Shown here: piece by piece, positions 1 through 5,983 of the stretch
Numbering within the stretch: the stretch's first letter is position 1
Layout of the letters: every line of letters starts with the position of its first letter
DNA from: a virus
IMG/VR virus record: IMGVR_UViG_3300043409_000082
Location: 1 to 20,034 of that record
Length of the DNA: 20,034 nt
Direction: 5' to 3' (one strand)
Notes under the pieces: generated by a model
Told to the model about the DNA's origin: nothing
The model's database searches: none
Seen by the model: only the letters and a program-made list of their open reading frames with translations
Position numbers and translations under genes: made by a program

Positions 1-46
1 GCAAGAAGCCGCCAAGTCTAAAGCACCTGCTTGGGCTAGAAAATAA
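1..46 (+). CDS. 3' end of an upstream ORF (partial)
   Basis: An open frame enters from the left edge (codons from position 2) and ends at TAA 44-46, which shares its last base with the ATG of the nuclease gene. Only 14 residues are visible, ending in KAPAWARK. A lysine/alanine-rich tail before a nuclease gene would suit a phage single-strand binding or annealing protein, but the stretch is too short to identify. The 1-nt TAATG overlap is the main reason to believe it is coding. Confidence 0.5.
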   Translation, partial: QEAAKSKAPAWARK

Positions 47-1134
47 TGGCTTTACTTCCACAATCAGTTACTGATCCTGTGGCTGATGCCATCTTTGCCT
101 TCTACAAGGCAAAGTTTGGCTCAGAGTCACAACGCCCCTACCTTGGTGCGTCAAGCATTGGCAAGCCTTGTCTGCGCCAACATTGGTACTCATTTCGGTG
201 GTCTAAGCCTGCTCAGTTCTCTGGCAGGCTTTACCGAGTGTTTCAGTCTGGTCACTTGCAAGAGCCAAGGGTTTATGCAGACTTGGCAGCCATTGGTTGC
301 ACTGTCTACCAAATCAACCCCACCACAGGCAAGCAGTGGTCATTCACCGAACCCGCAACTGGTCACCACTTTCAGGGCAATGCGGACGGCATCATCACGG
401 GCCTGCCGCAAGCGCCCAAGTCACCGCACTTGTTGGAGATCAAAACCGCATCTGACAAGATGTTTAAAGATATGCAGAAAAATGGCGTAAAGAAGGCCAA
501 GCCCGAACACTACGCGCAGATGCAAATATACATGAAGTGGAGCATCGATCAGTTTGGAGCAGATGGCTGCCAACGGGCGCTTTACTTTGTGGTGAACAAA
601 GACAACGATGACATCTACACCGAGCGCCTAGAGTACAACAAGTGCGAGGCACAAGAACTGGTGAACAAGGCTATGGCTATTATTACCGCGCCCGAGCCAC
701 CAGTTGGAGTGTCTACCGATCCAACTTGGTTTGAGTGCAAGTTCTGCGACTACCACGCTATCTGCCACGGCACAGATGTCCCTATGCCAACGTGCCGTTC
801 ATGCGTTCACGCCACGCCTGAATTGGGTGGCAATGCAGTTTGGTCATGCGCCTCACACAGCACAGTCTTGTCAGAAGGAATGCAACGAAAAGGTTGCAAT
901 GATCACCGCTATATCCCCATCTTGCTTGCCAAAACAGGCCATCCAGTTGACCTTGACCAAAGTGACAATGTGATCTACAAAATGGCAGATGGCAAACAGT
1001 TCATCAATGGTGATCCAGACAAAAACTTTGATCACATCAGTAGCGCAGAAATCCACGCCTGCACAGACAAGACCGCCTTGGTGGACGAGTTTGCCCTTGA
1101 TCTGCGTAAACAACATAATGCAAGGTTCGTATGA
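46..1134 (+). CDS. PD-(D/E)XK nuclease, Cas4/RecB-like exonuclease
   Basis: Probable phage exonuclease for replication or recombination, 362 residues. The core PD-(D/E)XK signature is visible as D114 in GNADGI, followed by E131-I-K133 in LLEIKTA. The Cas4/AddB-type iron-sulfur cysteine set is also present: C42 in an N-terminal GKPCLRQHW motif and C231-x2-C234-x5-C240 after the nuclease core. In this family the four cysteines hold a 4Fe-4S cluster. A further set, C250-x2-C253, C268 and C284 near HRYIP, looks like a separate metal site, probably zinc. The ATG overlaps the upstream stop by one base, and the gene's own stop overlaps the next ATG (ATGA). It lies directly before a helicase, as in many phage recombination cassettes. 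The family assignment is firm; polarity and substrate cannot be read from sequence. Confidence 0.87.
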   Translation: MALLPQSVTDPVADAIFAFYKAKFGSESQRPYLGASSIGKPCLRQHWYSFRWSKPAQFSGRLYRVFQSGHLQEPRVYADLAAIGCTVYQINPTTGKQWSFTEPATGHHFQGNADGIITGLPQAPKSPHLLEIKTASDKMFKDMQKNGVKKAKPEHYAQMQIYMKWSIDQFGADGCQRALYFVVNKDNDDIYTERLEYNKCEAQELVNKAMAIITAPEPPVGVSTDPTWFECKFCDYHAICHGTDVPMPTCRSCVHATPELGGNAVWSCASHSTVLSEGMQRKGCNDHRYIPILLAKTGHPVDLDQSDNVIYKMADGKQFINGDPDKNFDHISSAEIHACTDKTALVDEFALDLRKQHNARFV

Positions 1135-1295
1135 ACAATCTACCAATTGACCACATTACATTGAGAGACTATTTTGCCGCCCAAGCGATCATTGGCCTGC
1201 TTCACCAAAGTCAGCCCAATGTTTATGACCTAGCGCGAGATGCTTATAAATTGGCAGATGTCATGCTTGAGGAGCGCGAACTTGATCCTTCGTGA
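1131..1295 (+). CDS. small conserved-type phage protein (54 aa)
   Basis: A 54-residue ORF beginning MNNLPIDHITLRDYFAAQ and ending MLEERELDPS. Its ATG at 1131 overlaps the nuclease stop in an ATGA, and its 3' end overlaps the helicase start by 14 nt if that start is TTG 1282. The pattern of (I/L)RDYFAAQA near the start and an A-D-x-M-L-x-E-R-E ending matches a small protein I recall from many phages and prophages near DNA-replication genes. No function is known to me. A weak AAGG lies five bases upstream. It is too short for most ORF cut-offs, but its neatly interlocked position supports it. Confidence 0.72.
   Translation: MNNLPIDHITLRDYFAAQAIIGLLHQSQPNVYDLARDAYKLADVMLEERELDPS
1269..1274 (+). 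promoter_or_regulatory. ribosome binding site deciding the helicase start
   Basis: GAGGAG lies seven bases before TTG 1282. The resulting protein begins MILREYQ, the usual opening of this helicase family. The in-frame ATG at 1240 has no comparable site and would add 14 residues read inside the preceding small gene. Confidence 0.65.
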
Positions 1296-2892
1296 GTATC
1301 AGTCCCGCGCAGTTACAGACCTGTTTGTTTGGTGGACAAAACATCAAGAGGATCACGACATCCCTCTTTTGGTGCTACCCACCGCCGCAGGCAAGTCTGT
1401 GATCTGCGCTGAGATTGTGCGCCAAATGTGGGATCAATGGCCTCTGTTTCACCCTCGAACTGTGGTGCTTGTGCCATCCAAGGAACTTGCCGAGCAGAAC
1501 GCTGCCAAGCTCAGAGCCTTGCTTCCCTCAAACATCAGCGTTGGCTTTGTCAGCGCCAGCTTGGGCAAGAAGCAACACCAAGCAGATGTGATTGTTGCCA
1601 CCATTGGAAGCATCCACAAGGCATCTCACCTGCTTGGCAACATCAAGGCTGTGGTGATTGATGAGGCTCATCTGGTGAGCCAGAAGGCAGGGGATGCAGG
1701 GATGTACCGCACCTTCTTGTCCAAGTTGAGTGAGTTGTGCGAGTTCAGGACTGTTGGCATGACCGCCACGCCTTTTAGGGGCAATGGCGTTTGGCTGACC
1801 GATGGGGATGAGCCATTGTTCACAGGCATTGCAAGCCGTGTCTCTATGCGCGAATTGCTCGATGCCAAGTTCATTGCACCACTTGTCCCGCCAGATCGCA
1901 TTGAAACCCGCATCGATGCCAGCAATGTTGGCATAGCCAACGGCGACTACAAGGTTGGCGAACTTTCCCGAGAGGTTGAAAAATACCTGTCCAAAGTAGC
2001 CACAGAAGCTATCAAAATCGCCTCAGAGCGCAAGAAATGGATCGCCTTTACACCGAGTGTCAAAAACGCTGAAAGCCTTGCAGATCGCTTAAATTACCGA
2101 GGCATTGTGAGCGCCGTTGTCTGTGGTGAAACCCCCAAGCAGGAGCGCGAAGACCTGATTGCTCAGTTTAGGGATGGCGAGATTCACTGCTTGGTAACTG
2201 TCTTGGCTTTATCGGTTGGCTTTGATGTGCCAGACGTAGACTGCATTATTTGGTGCAGGCCCACCAAGTCGCCAGTGCTTTATGTGCAGGGCATGGGCAG
2301 GGGTACTCGAATTGCAGATGGCAAGACAGATTGCCTGGTGCTTGACTTCACCGACACAGTTGAGCGCCTTGGGCCAGTGGACACCATCCAAGGCAGGGCT
2401 AAAAAGAGGTCAGGCACTCAAGAAGCGCCCTACAGCATCTGCCCCAATTGCGGTGAACGCAATGCACCCGCAGCTCTTGTTTGTATTCACTGTAAAGGCC
2501 AGATCAGGGAAGAAGAACAAAAGCCCCTTGATGCAAGGGTTTCACTTGCAGCGCTTCTGTCAAATCGGACAAGCGCCGATGACTTTGTTTGGCACGATGT
2601 AACCAAGGTTGGCTACGCCGTTCACCGCAAAGAGGGTAAGCCCGACTCATTAAGGGTGGACTACTACGCTGGCTTGCTTATGGTTGCAACTGAATGGGTT
2701 TGTTTCAGTCACATTGGCTATGCTAGGCAAAAGGCCGAGAACTGGTGGCTTCGCAGGGAAAGAACGCATATCCCGTCTGGGACGCAAGAGGCATTTACAT
2801 GGACTTTATTTAACAAAATTAAAGAACCAATCAGAATTTTGACCCGTAAAAATGGAAAATACACCGAGGTAAAACAACATGAATTTTATTGA
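1282..2892 (+). CDS. superfamily 2 DEAH-box helicase, RadD/YejH-like
   Basis: ATP-dependent nucleic-acid helicase or translocase, 536 residues from TTG 1282 (550 from ATG 1240). In order from the TTG: Q-motif-like LREYQ at residues 3-7, Walker A PTAAGKS at 33-39, DEAH at 127-130, motif III TAT at 161-163, and motif VI QGMGRGTR at 336-343. A C-terminal zinc ribbon follows, C387-x2-C390 and C401-x2-C404. Two RecA-like domains plus a CxxC/CxxC ribbon is the architecture of RadD-type helicases, which act in DNA repair and restart. The last ~130 residues are unassigned. The gene follows the Cas4-like nuclease and overlaps the next small gene by 14 nt. A role in phage replication or recombination is inferred from this pairing. 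Confidence 0.88.
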   Translation: MILREYQSRAVTDLFVWWTKHQEDHDIPLLVLPTAAGKSVICAEIVRQMWDQWPLFHPRTVVLVPSKELAEQNAAKLRALLPSNISVGFVSASLGKKQHQADVIVATIGSIHKASHLLGNIKAVVIDEAHLVSQKAGDAGMYRTFLSKLSELCEFRTVGMTATPFRGNGVWLTDGDEPLFTGIASRVSMRELLDAKFIAPLVPPDRIETRIDASNVGIANGDYKVGELSREVEKYLSKVATEAIKIASERKKWIAFTPSVKNAESLADRLNYRGIVSAVVCGETPKQEREDLIAQFRDGEIHCLVTVLALSVGFDVPDVDCIIWCRPTKSPVLYVQGMGRGTRIADGKTDCLVLDFTDTVERLGPVDTIQGRAKKRSGTQEAPYSICPNCGERNAPAALVCIHCKGQIREEEQKPLDARVSLAALLSNRTSADDFVWHDVTKVGYAVHRKEGKPDSLRVDYYAGLLMVATEWVCFSHIGYARQKAENWWLRRERTHIPSGTQEAFTWTLFNKIKEPIRILTRKNGKYTEVKQHEFY

Positions 2893-3079
2893 ACTAAGCG
2901 CCATCAAGAAACATTTGGACAGTCAGGTCAAGCAGATCAACACCATCCAAGTCAATTGCCGACAATGTAATAATTTTGAGACAGGCATTTGTAAGCAGTT
3001 TGGAGCAAAACCACCGCTAGAGTGGATCACTGGCACAGTTGAGTGCGAACATTGGGAATGGGATCAAATCCCCTTTTAA
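2879..3079 (+). CDS. small cysteine-rich protein (66 aa)
   Basis: The first ~25 residues are predicted helical, followed by a compact cysteine module: C27-x2-C30-x2-F33, C38-x2-F41, P45-P46, then C56 with a tryptophan-rich end (EHWEWDQIPF). Four cysteines in this spacing suggest a bound metal, either zinc or an iron-sulfur cluster. The CxxCxxF...C...C order resembles high-potential iron-sulfur proteins, but the loops are short. I recall similar unannotated small proteins after helicase genes in phages. It overlaps the helicase end by 14 nt, so it is likely translated together with it. Function unknown. Confidence 0.72.
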   Translation: MNFIELSAIKKHLDSQVKQINTIQVNCRQCNNFETGICKQFGAKPPLEWITGTVECEHWEWDQIPF

Positions 3080-3088
3080 GGAGACATC

Positions 3089-3274
3089 ATGTTAGAAAAA
3101 CCACCATATTCAAAGATTAGTTACCCGTCTACACCTGCCAAGGATTTCAAGTGGGAGTCCGGATCGGATGTGCAAGCCCTTTGGCGCAAGCATGGTTGGA
3201 CTCCTCCTAGTGAGGGTATGCCACCACCACCCCCAGAGCGTGTCATGGATATGCCTCTTAGGAGAGTTAGGTAA
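3089..3274 (+). CDS. small proline-rich hypothetical protein (61 aa)
   Basis: A 61-residue protein with AAGGAG at 3078-3083, five bases before the ATG, the best ribosome site in the left block. It contains W/K-rich segments (DFKWESGSDVQALWRKHGW) and a five-proline run near residue 48. No transmembrane segment or recognised domain is visible. It sits between the cysteine-rich protein and the next small gene, with its stop (TAA 3272-3274) directly abutting the next ATG. Function unknown. Confidence 0.65.
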   Translation: MLEKPPYSKISYPSTPAKDFKWESGSDVQALWRKHGWTPPSEGMPPPPPERVMDMPLRRVR

Positions 3275-3466
3275 ATGCCCCGCCCCAAACCGCCTGAACC
3301 ATTACTAGGGAGACAAGTCCGAATGTCAGATAGGCATTGGATGATCTTGCAAGAACTTGGCGGCGCTGAGTGGTTGCGTAAGCAGTTAGATAAGAACGCC
3401 AAGATGCCAGCCAAGTATTACCGCCGTGAACTGGACGCACCTTCAAAGAAAGAAACCAATGACTAA
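3275..3466 (+). CDS. small helical protein, possible regulator (63 aa)
   Basis: The ATG follows the previous stop with no gap, and GGAG lies ten bases upstream. The segment VRMSDRHWMILQELGGAEWLRKQL resembles a short phage/plasmid family with the pattern (R-M-S/T-D-x-x-W-x-x-L-x-x-L-G-G-x-x-W-L-R), sometimes annotated as a small regulator. That link is from memory and gives no proven function. An internal ATG at 3323 would start exactly at MSDRHW, so a shorter form is possible. Its end overlaps the next gene by 8 nt. Confidence 0.65.
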   Translation: MPRPKPPEPLLGRQVRMSDRHWMILQELGGAEWLRKQLDKNAKMPAKYYRRELDAPSKKETND

Positions 3467-3650
3467 CCAAAGTGGCTGGCGCAAGCGCCAAATGCAAATG
3501 CCCAAGTTTGACATTTGGGAGCGCGAGAGCCTGGTTGACTTTGCAGGGGAGTGCTACGTCAAACTGTGCGAACAGGATGACCGCATTCAGCAACTTGAGT
3601 GCGATCTGAAGACGGCTATAGAGGCTTACAGGGCGGTGGTTAAAGAATAA
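3459..3650 (+). CDS. small coiled-coil hypothetical protein (63 aa)
   Basis: The start is placed at ATG 3459, inside the 3' end of the preceding gene (8-nt overlap, as elsewhere in this block), rather than at the further upstream ATG 3426. The N-terminus is basic (GWRKRQMQMPKF); the rest is a probable helix or coiled coil (ESLVDFAGECYVKLCEQDDR, then QLECDLKTAIEAYRAVVKE). It is the last rightward gene, and its final 11 bases overlap the end of the opposing lysozyme gene. No family recognised. Confidence 0.6.
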   Translation: MTNQSGWRKRQMQMPKFDIWERESLVDFAGECYVKLCEQDDRIQQLECDLKTAIEAYRAVVKE

Positions 3651-4083
3651 GAGCGCACTCAGCAACTCTGCGCTTGGTCAGCCCTGCTAGAACCTTACCG
3701 CCGCCTTTATTCCAAAGCATCAGTTGCTCCTTTGCCCCTTCCCAATCTCCTGCGTTAATTTTGCGTTTGAGGGTTGAGGTTTGAAGACGACCAATCCCAA
3801 GGTTGTAACAAAAATCCACAATGGCATTGCATTTTCGCTCGTCTGTTGCAAGAATTGGACAGTTACGCAAAGCACCAGGCAAGTAGGTATGCTCCAACTC
3901 AATCATCAAAAGCGCCCTAGCTGTTGGCTCATCCATTGGCGGGTCTTCTAAAGTCACCTTGCGTTTGTCAGCGTAATAGGTAGAACCATAACCAATCGTT
4001 GCCACATTTGCAGGGCAAAGGTATGGTTTGGCTCTATAGCCCTCAAACTGACGGCATAAAGCAGCGGCTAGTTCTAAGTTCAT
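3640..4083 (-). CDS. phage lysozyme (endolysin), glycoside hydrolase family 24
   Basis: Muramidase that degrades peptidoglycan at the end of infection, 147 residues starting at ATG 4083; an earlier in-frame start at 4119 is unlikely. The active-site region is FEGYRAKPYLCPANVATIGYG, giving E14, C23 and T29. This is exactly the E-x8-D-x5-T spacing of T4 lysozyme, with the aspartate replaced by cysteine. The C-terminal half has the family's WNKGGGKVLAGLTKRR-type motif. There is no signal peptide, so it depends on the holin encoded just upstream, whose stop overlaps this ATG (ATGA). The 3' end overlaps the convergent rightward gene by 11 nt. Confidence 0.92.
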   Translation of the reverse strand: MNLELAAALCRQFEGYRAKPYLCPANVATIGYGSTYYADKRKVTLEDPPMDEPTARALLMIELEHTYLPGALRNCPILATDERKCNAIVDFCYNLGIGRLQTSTLKRKINAGDWEGAKEQLMLWNKGGGKVLAGLTKRRVAECALIL

Positions 4084-4574
4084 ATTCCACGCTTGGCAAG
4101 AGTTCTGTCTAAAAACCAATAATTAATTGTTCCTGAGAGCAAAGCAGAAAAGTCAGGGGTCATCATGGTTTTAAATACTTCAGTAGCTGGCGCACCCGCT
4201 AACCATGCGTTCCAAGCAAACCAAACGTGAATAAATGACCAAACAAACAGAACCCAATATGTGACCACAGGACGCACAGAAGCAGAAAGTGAGGCTACCC
4301 ATCCACCTGCTGCCTTAACCATCTCTGCTTGCTGTGTAATGGCGTTATTGAAGGCATCCATGACACCTACGTCAATTGCGGCCTCTCTTTGTGCGCCTAT
4401 CTCAGCTAACTTCTGCTGACCACGCTGTGCTTCCAAGTCGCATTGGAACTTGAACATATTGAGTTCATGCTGACGCTCATTCTTTTTATCCACCCATTTA
4501 AGAACTTCGGGCGCTAATCGAAAAATACCGCCAAAAATAGAGCCTAGTAAACCACCGCTTAAAACTTCAAACAT
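4080..4574 (-). CDS. holin, 3-TM family (GTA-holin-like)
   Basis: Inner-membrane pore former for lysis, 164 residues. There are three hydrophobic stretches: an N-terminal glycine-rich segment (LSGGLLGSIFGGIF), a strong central segment after SVRPVVTYW (WVLFVWSFIHVWFAW), and a C-terminal one (FSALLSGTINYWFLDRTL). A charged helical stretch lies between the first two. The ARP-x-x-TYW and NYWF-x-R patterns match the 3-TM holin family first named in gene-transfer agents. ATG 4574 is preferred over a TTG at 4580 because GGAGGA (4581-4586) lies six bases before it. The 3' end overlaps the lysozyme start by 4 nt, a classic holin-endolysin pair. Confidence 0.82.
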   Translation of the reverse strand: MFEVLSGGLLGSIFGGIFRLAPEVLKWVDKKNERQHELNMFKFQCDLEAQRGQQKLAEIGAQREAAIDVGVMDAFNNAITQQAEMVKAAGGWVASLSASVRPVVTYWVLFVWSFIHVWFAWNAWLAGAPATEVFKTMMTPDFSALLSGTINYWFLDRTLAKRGI

Positions 4575-4576
4575 AA

Positions 4577-5308
4577 TCAATCCTCCGACATATCAGTTGA
4601 AGCCAAGTTAATGCGGGTCTTGAGTGCCGCAATATCCTCTGGCTTGTCTTTAAATCCAATGGCTACATACCCTGCAAACTTGCCCATATCTGGGGGGATA
4701 GAGCCTCGGCACATAAACTTTACACCCTGTTTAACACCCCACTCGCCCACCTTAGACGATGAGTTGAACTCTTCGCACAGCACCTCTCCGTTAAGCATAG
4801 CAACCATAGCACTGTTGCGATCTGCTGATGCGTTAAAAAGTGAAGTTACTGTGCCTTCCATTGATTTCTCTCTTGAGCCGTCAGCGTTCAAGGCCAGAAC
4901 AGTAGTGCGTGAGTTTGTTGCTAGGTTGGCCTTATGAACCAATACAACTAAACCATCTACATCTTTCATTAGGCTACGGGCTGGGGCAAGCAAGTTCTCC
5001 TGCTTTGCCAGTTGAGGCATCTTGTCTTGCGTTGTAATTGCGTGAAGAAGCACTTGCCTAGAGTCCCACGCAAAGTAGCCAGCAAACGCTAGAAACGCTA
5101 AGAGAATGACTGTGAACAATTTGAAAGGATTATCCACCCACTCAATCAAACCTATGATTTTGCCAAGCGTACTATCGTCTTTCTTGGCTTCAGACTTGGG
5201 TGCAGAAGCTGGTGCGGCAACAGACACATTGATTGTCTGTTCTGCCTTTGGTTTGGGCATACGCCGTTTAACTGGCGCTACCTTGGCTGGGGGTTTTCTT
5301 GTAACCAT
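4577..5308 (-). CDS. single-pass membrane protein of the lysis region (243 aa)
   Basis: The N-terminal ~50 residues are lysine/proline/alanine-rich and probably cytoplasmic. A single transmembrane helix follows at about residues 63-81 (LFTVILLAFLAFAGYFAW), then a ~160-residue domain that would lie in the periplasm. That domain contains two cysteines (LCEEF and FMCRGSIPP) that could form a disulfide. I recognise no family. Its place between a coiled-coil protein and the holin suggests a role in lysis or membrane effects. It is too large for a typical inner-membrane spanin and lacks the expected coiled coil. The start overlaps the upstream stop (TAATG). Confidence 0.75.
   Translation of the reverse strand: MVTRKPPAKVAPVKRRMPKPKAEQTINVSVAAPASAPKSEAKKDDSTLGKIIGLIEWVDNPFKLFTVILLAFLAFAGYFAWDSRQVLLHAITTQDKMPQLAKQENLLAPARSLMKDVDGLVVLVHKANLATNSRTTVLALNADGSREKSMEGTVTSLFNASADRNSAMVAMLNGEVLCEEFNSSSKVGEWGVKQGVKFMCRGSIPPDMGKFAGYVAIGFKDKPEDIAALKTRINLASTDMSED
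4581..4586 (-). promoter_or_regulatory. ribosome binding site of the holin gene
   Basis: GGAGGA on the minus strand lies six bases before ATG 4574, inside the last codons of the upstream gene. It selects ATG 4574 over the overlapping TTG 4580. Confidence 0.6.
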
Positions 5309-5544
5309 TATGCGTATATGTCCAGTTTTCGGTTCTGAAATATCTCCATACGAAGACGCTCTTGCACTACTTTTTTAGTGTAAATCTCAAACTCTAAATC
5401 TTGCAGTTCTGTCTGCTTCTGCTTGGCTAACTCGTTTGCTTTGTTAACTTCATGTTGTCTTTCTAGTCTTTTTTGAGCAAGATCGTGCTTATCTGGATAC
5501 CCTGATGGTTGAACAGTTGGGAATAATTTGATTGTGTCAATCAT
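5308..5544 (-). CDS. small coiled-coil protein (78 aa)
   Basis: Residues ~20-70 are highly charged and glutamine-rich (QKRLERQHEVNKANELAKQK and following) and form an obvious long helix or coiled coil. There is no membrane segment. GGGAGAAGA directly precedes ATG 5544. The start overlaps the previous stop by 4 nt (ATGA) and the stop overlaps the next ATG by one base, so it is tightly bound into the lysis operon. It may be a coiled-coil partner in lysis or a virion accessory protein; no family recognised. Confidence 0.7.
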   Translation of the reverse strand: MIDTIKLFPTVQPSGYPDKHDLAQKRLERQHEVNKANELAKQKQTELQDLEFEIYTKKVVQERLRMEIFQNRKLDIYA

Positions 5545-5828
5545 TTCTTCTCCCTTGATAAAGCATCCTTGTAAGCAATAACAATTTTATGTCTTAACTC
5601 AGCACTATCAGCCGCACCCGCCCATTCACTCAGATTATTCCAAATCACAGTCATGTCGGAACTTTTACACAATGTTTTGTGTTTTGTTAACCAAGCAGAC
5701 ATTTGTTGATGACGCTCTGACGGGTTATGTATTGTATAAGCTATCCCATAAAACTCTCGAACACTACAAAGGTCTTGACCCGTGGAGTGAATCGATAAAG
5801 TTAAAACAAGTGCTATTAGCCATCTCAC
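5541..5828 (-). CDS. small exported protein of the lysis cassette (95 aa)
   Basis: GTG 5828 is chosen because it overlaps the stop of a 30-residue upstream ORF in a GTGA and because the product then begins with a clean signal-peptide-like segment, MRWLIALVLTLSIHSTGQ. A longer reading from TTG 5876 would run through that upstream ORF. The mature part has two cysteines (LCSVREF and TLCKSS), the stretch HNPSERHQQMSAWL, and WNNLSEWAGAADSAELR. I recall similar unannotated proteins in Burkholderiales phages. It is likely periplasmic or outer-membrane associated; an outer-membrane lysis role is possible but no lipobox is evident. Confidence 0.65.
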   Translation of the reverse strand: MRWLIALVLTLSIHSTGQDLCSVREFYGIAYTIHNPSERHQQMSAWLTKHKTLCKSSDMTVIWNNLSEWAGAADSAELRHKIVIAYKDALSREKK

Positions 5829-5917
5829 GAAATTGCCCAAACAACAATGTAAAAACACCAGATGACAGTCACACAAAATAGGACTGCGCTAGTTACAGCA
5901 ACAGTCCAATCTTTCAT
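5825..5917 (-). CDS. 30-residue single-TM peptide, possible lysis component
   Basis: The ORF begins MKDWTVAVTSAVLF and is hydrophobic almost to its end (VIWCFYIVVWAIS). It would be a single transmembrane helix with a short charged N-terminus. Its TGA lies within the GTG start of the next gene (GTGA), and its ATG overlaps the TGA of an 11-codon ORF (ATGA). No clear Shine-Dalgarno is seen, so expression may rely on coupling. A small holin-like or pinholin-like function is possible but unproven. It is too short for ordinary gene callers. Confidence 0.55.
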   Translation of the reverse strand: MKDWTVAVTSAVLFCVTVIWCFYIVVWAIS

Positions 5918-5949
5918 TTTTTAAGCCAAGCTTGCCAAACACTTAACAT
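5914..5949 (-). other. 11-codon mini-ORF upstream of the TM peptide
   Basis: ATG 5949 opens MLSVWQAWLKK and stops at a TGA that overlaps the ATG of the 30-residue TM peptide (ATGA). It lies in the otherwise empty gap 5950-5983 after the ejection-protein gene. There is no ribosome binding site. It could be a leader peptide or chance; only the overlap supports it. Confidence 0.22.
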
Positions 5950-5983
5950 AATATTTCAATTGGTACTAATGAGGTTTGTACAG

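Noticed and set aside
5541-5876. Longer form of the exported lysis protein starting at TTG 5876
   Set aside because: It would read through the 30-residue TM peptide gene in another frame. GTG 5828 gives a signal-peptide-like N-terminus and a GTGA overlap.
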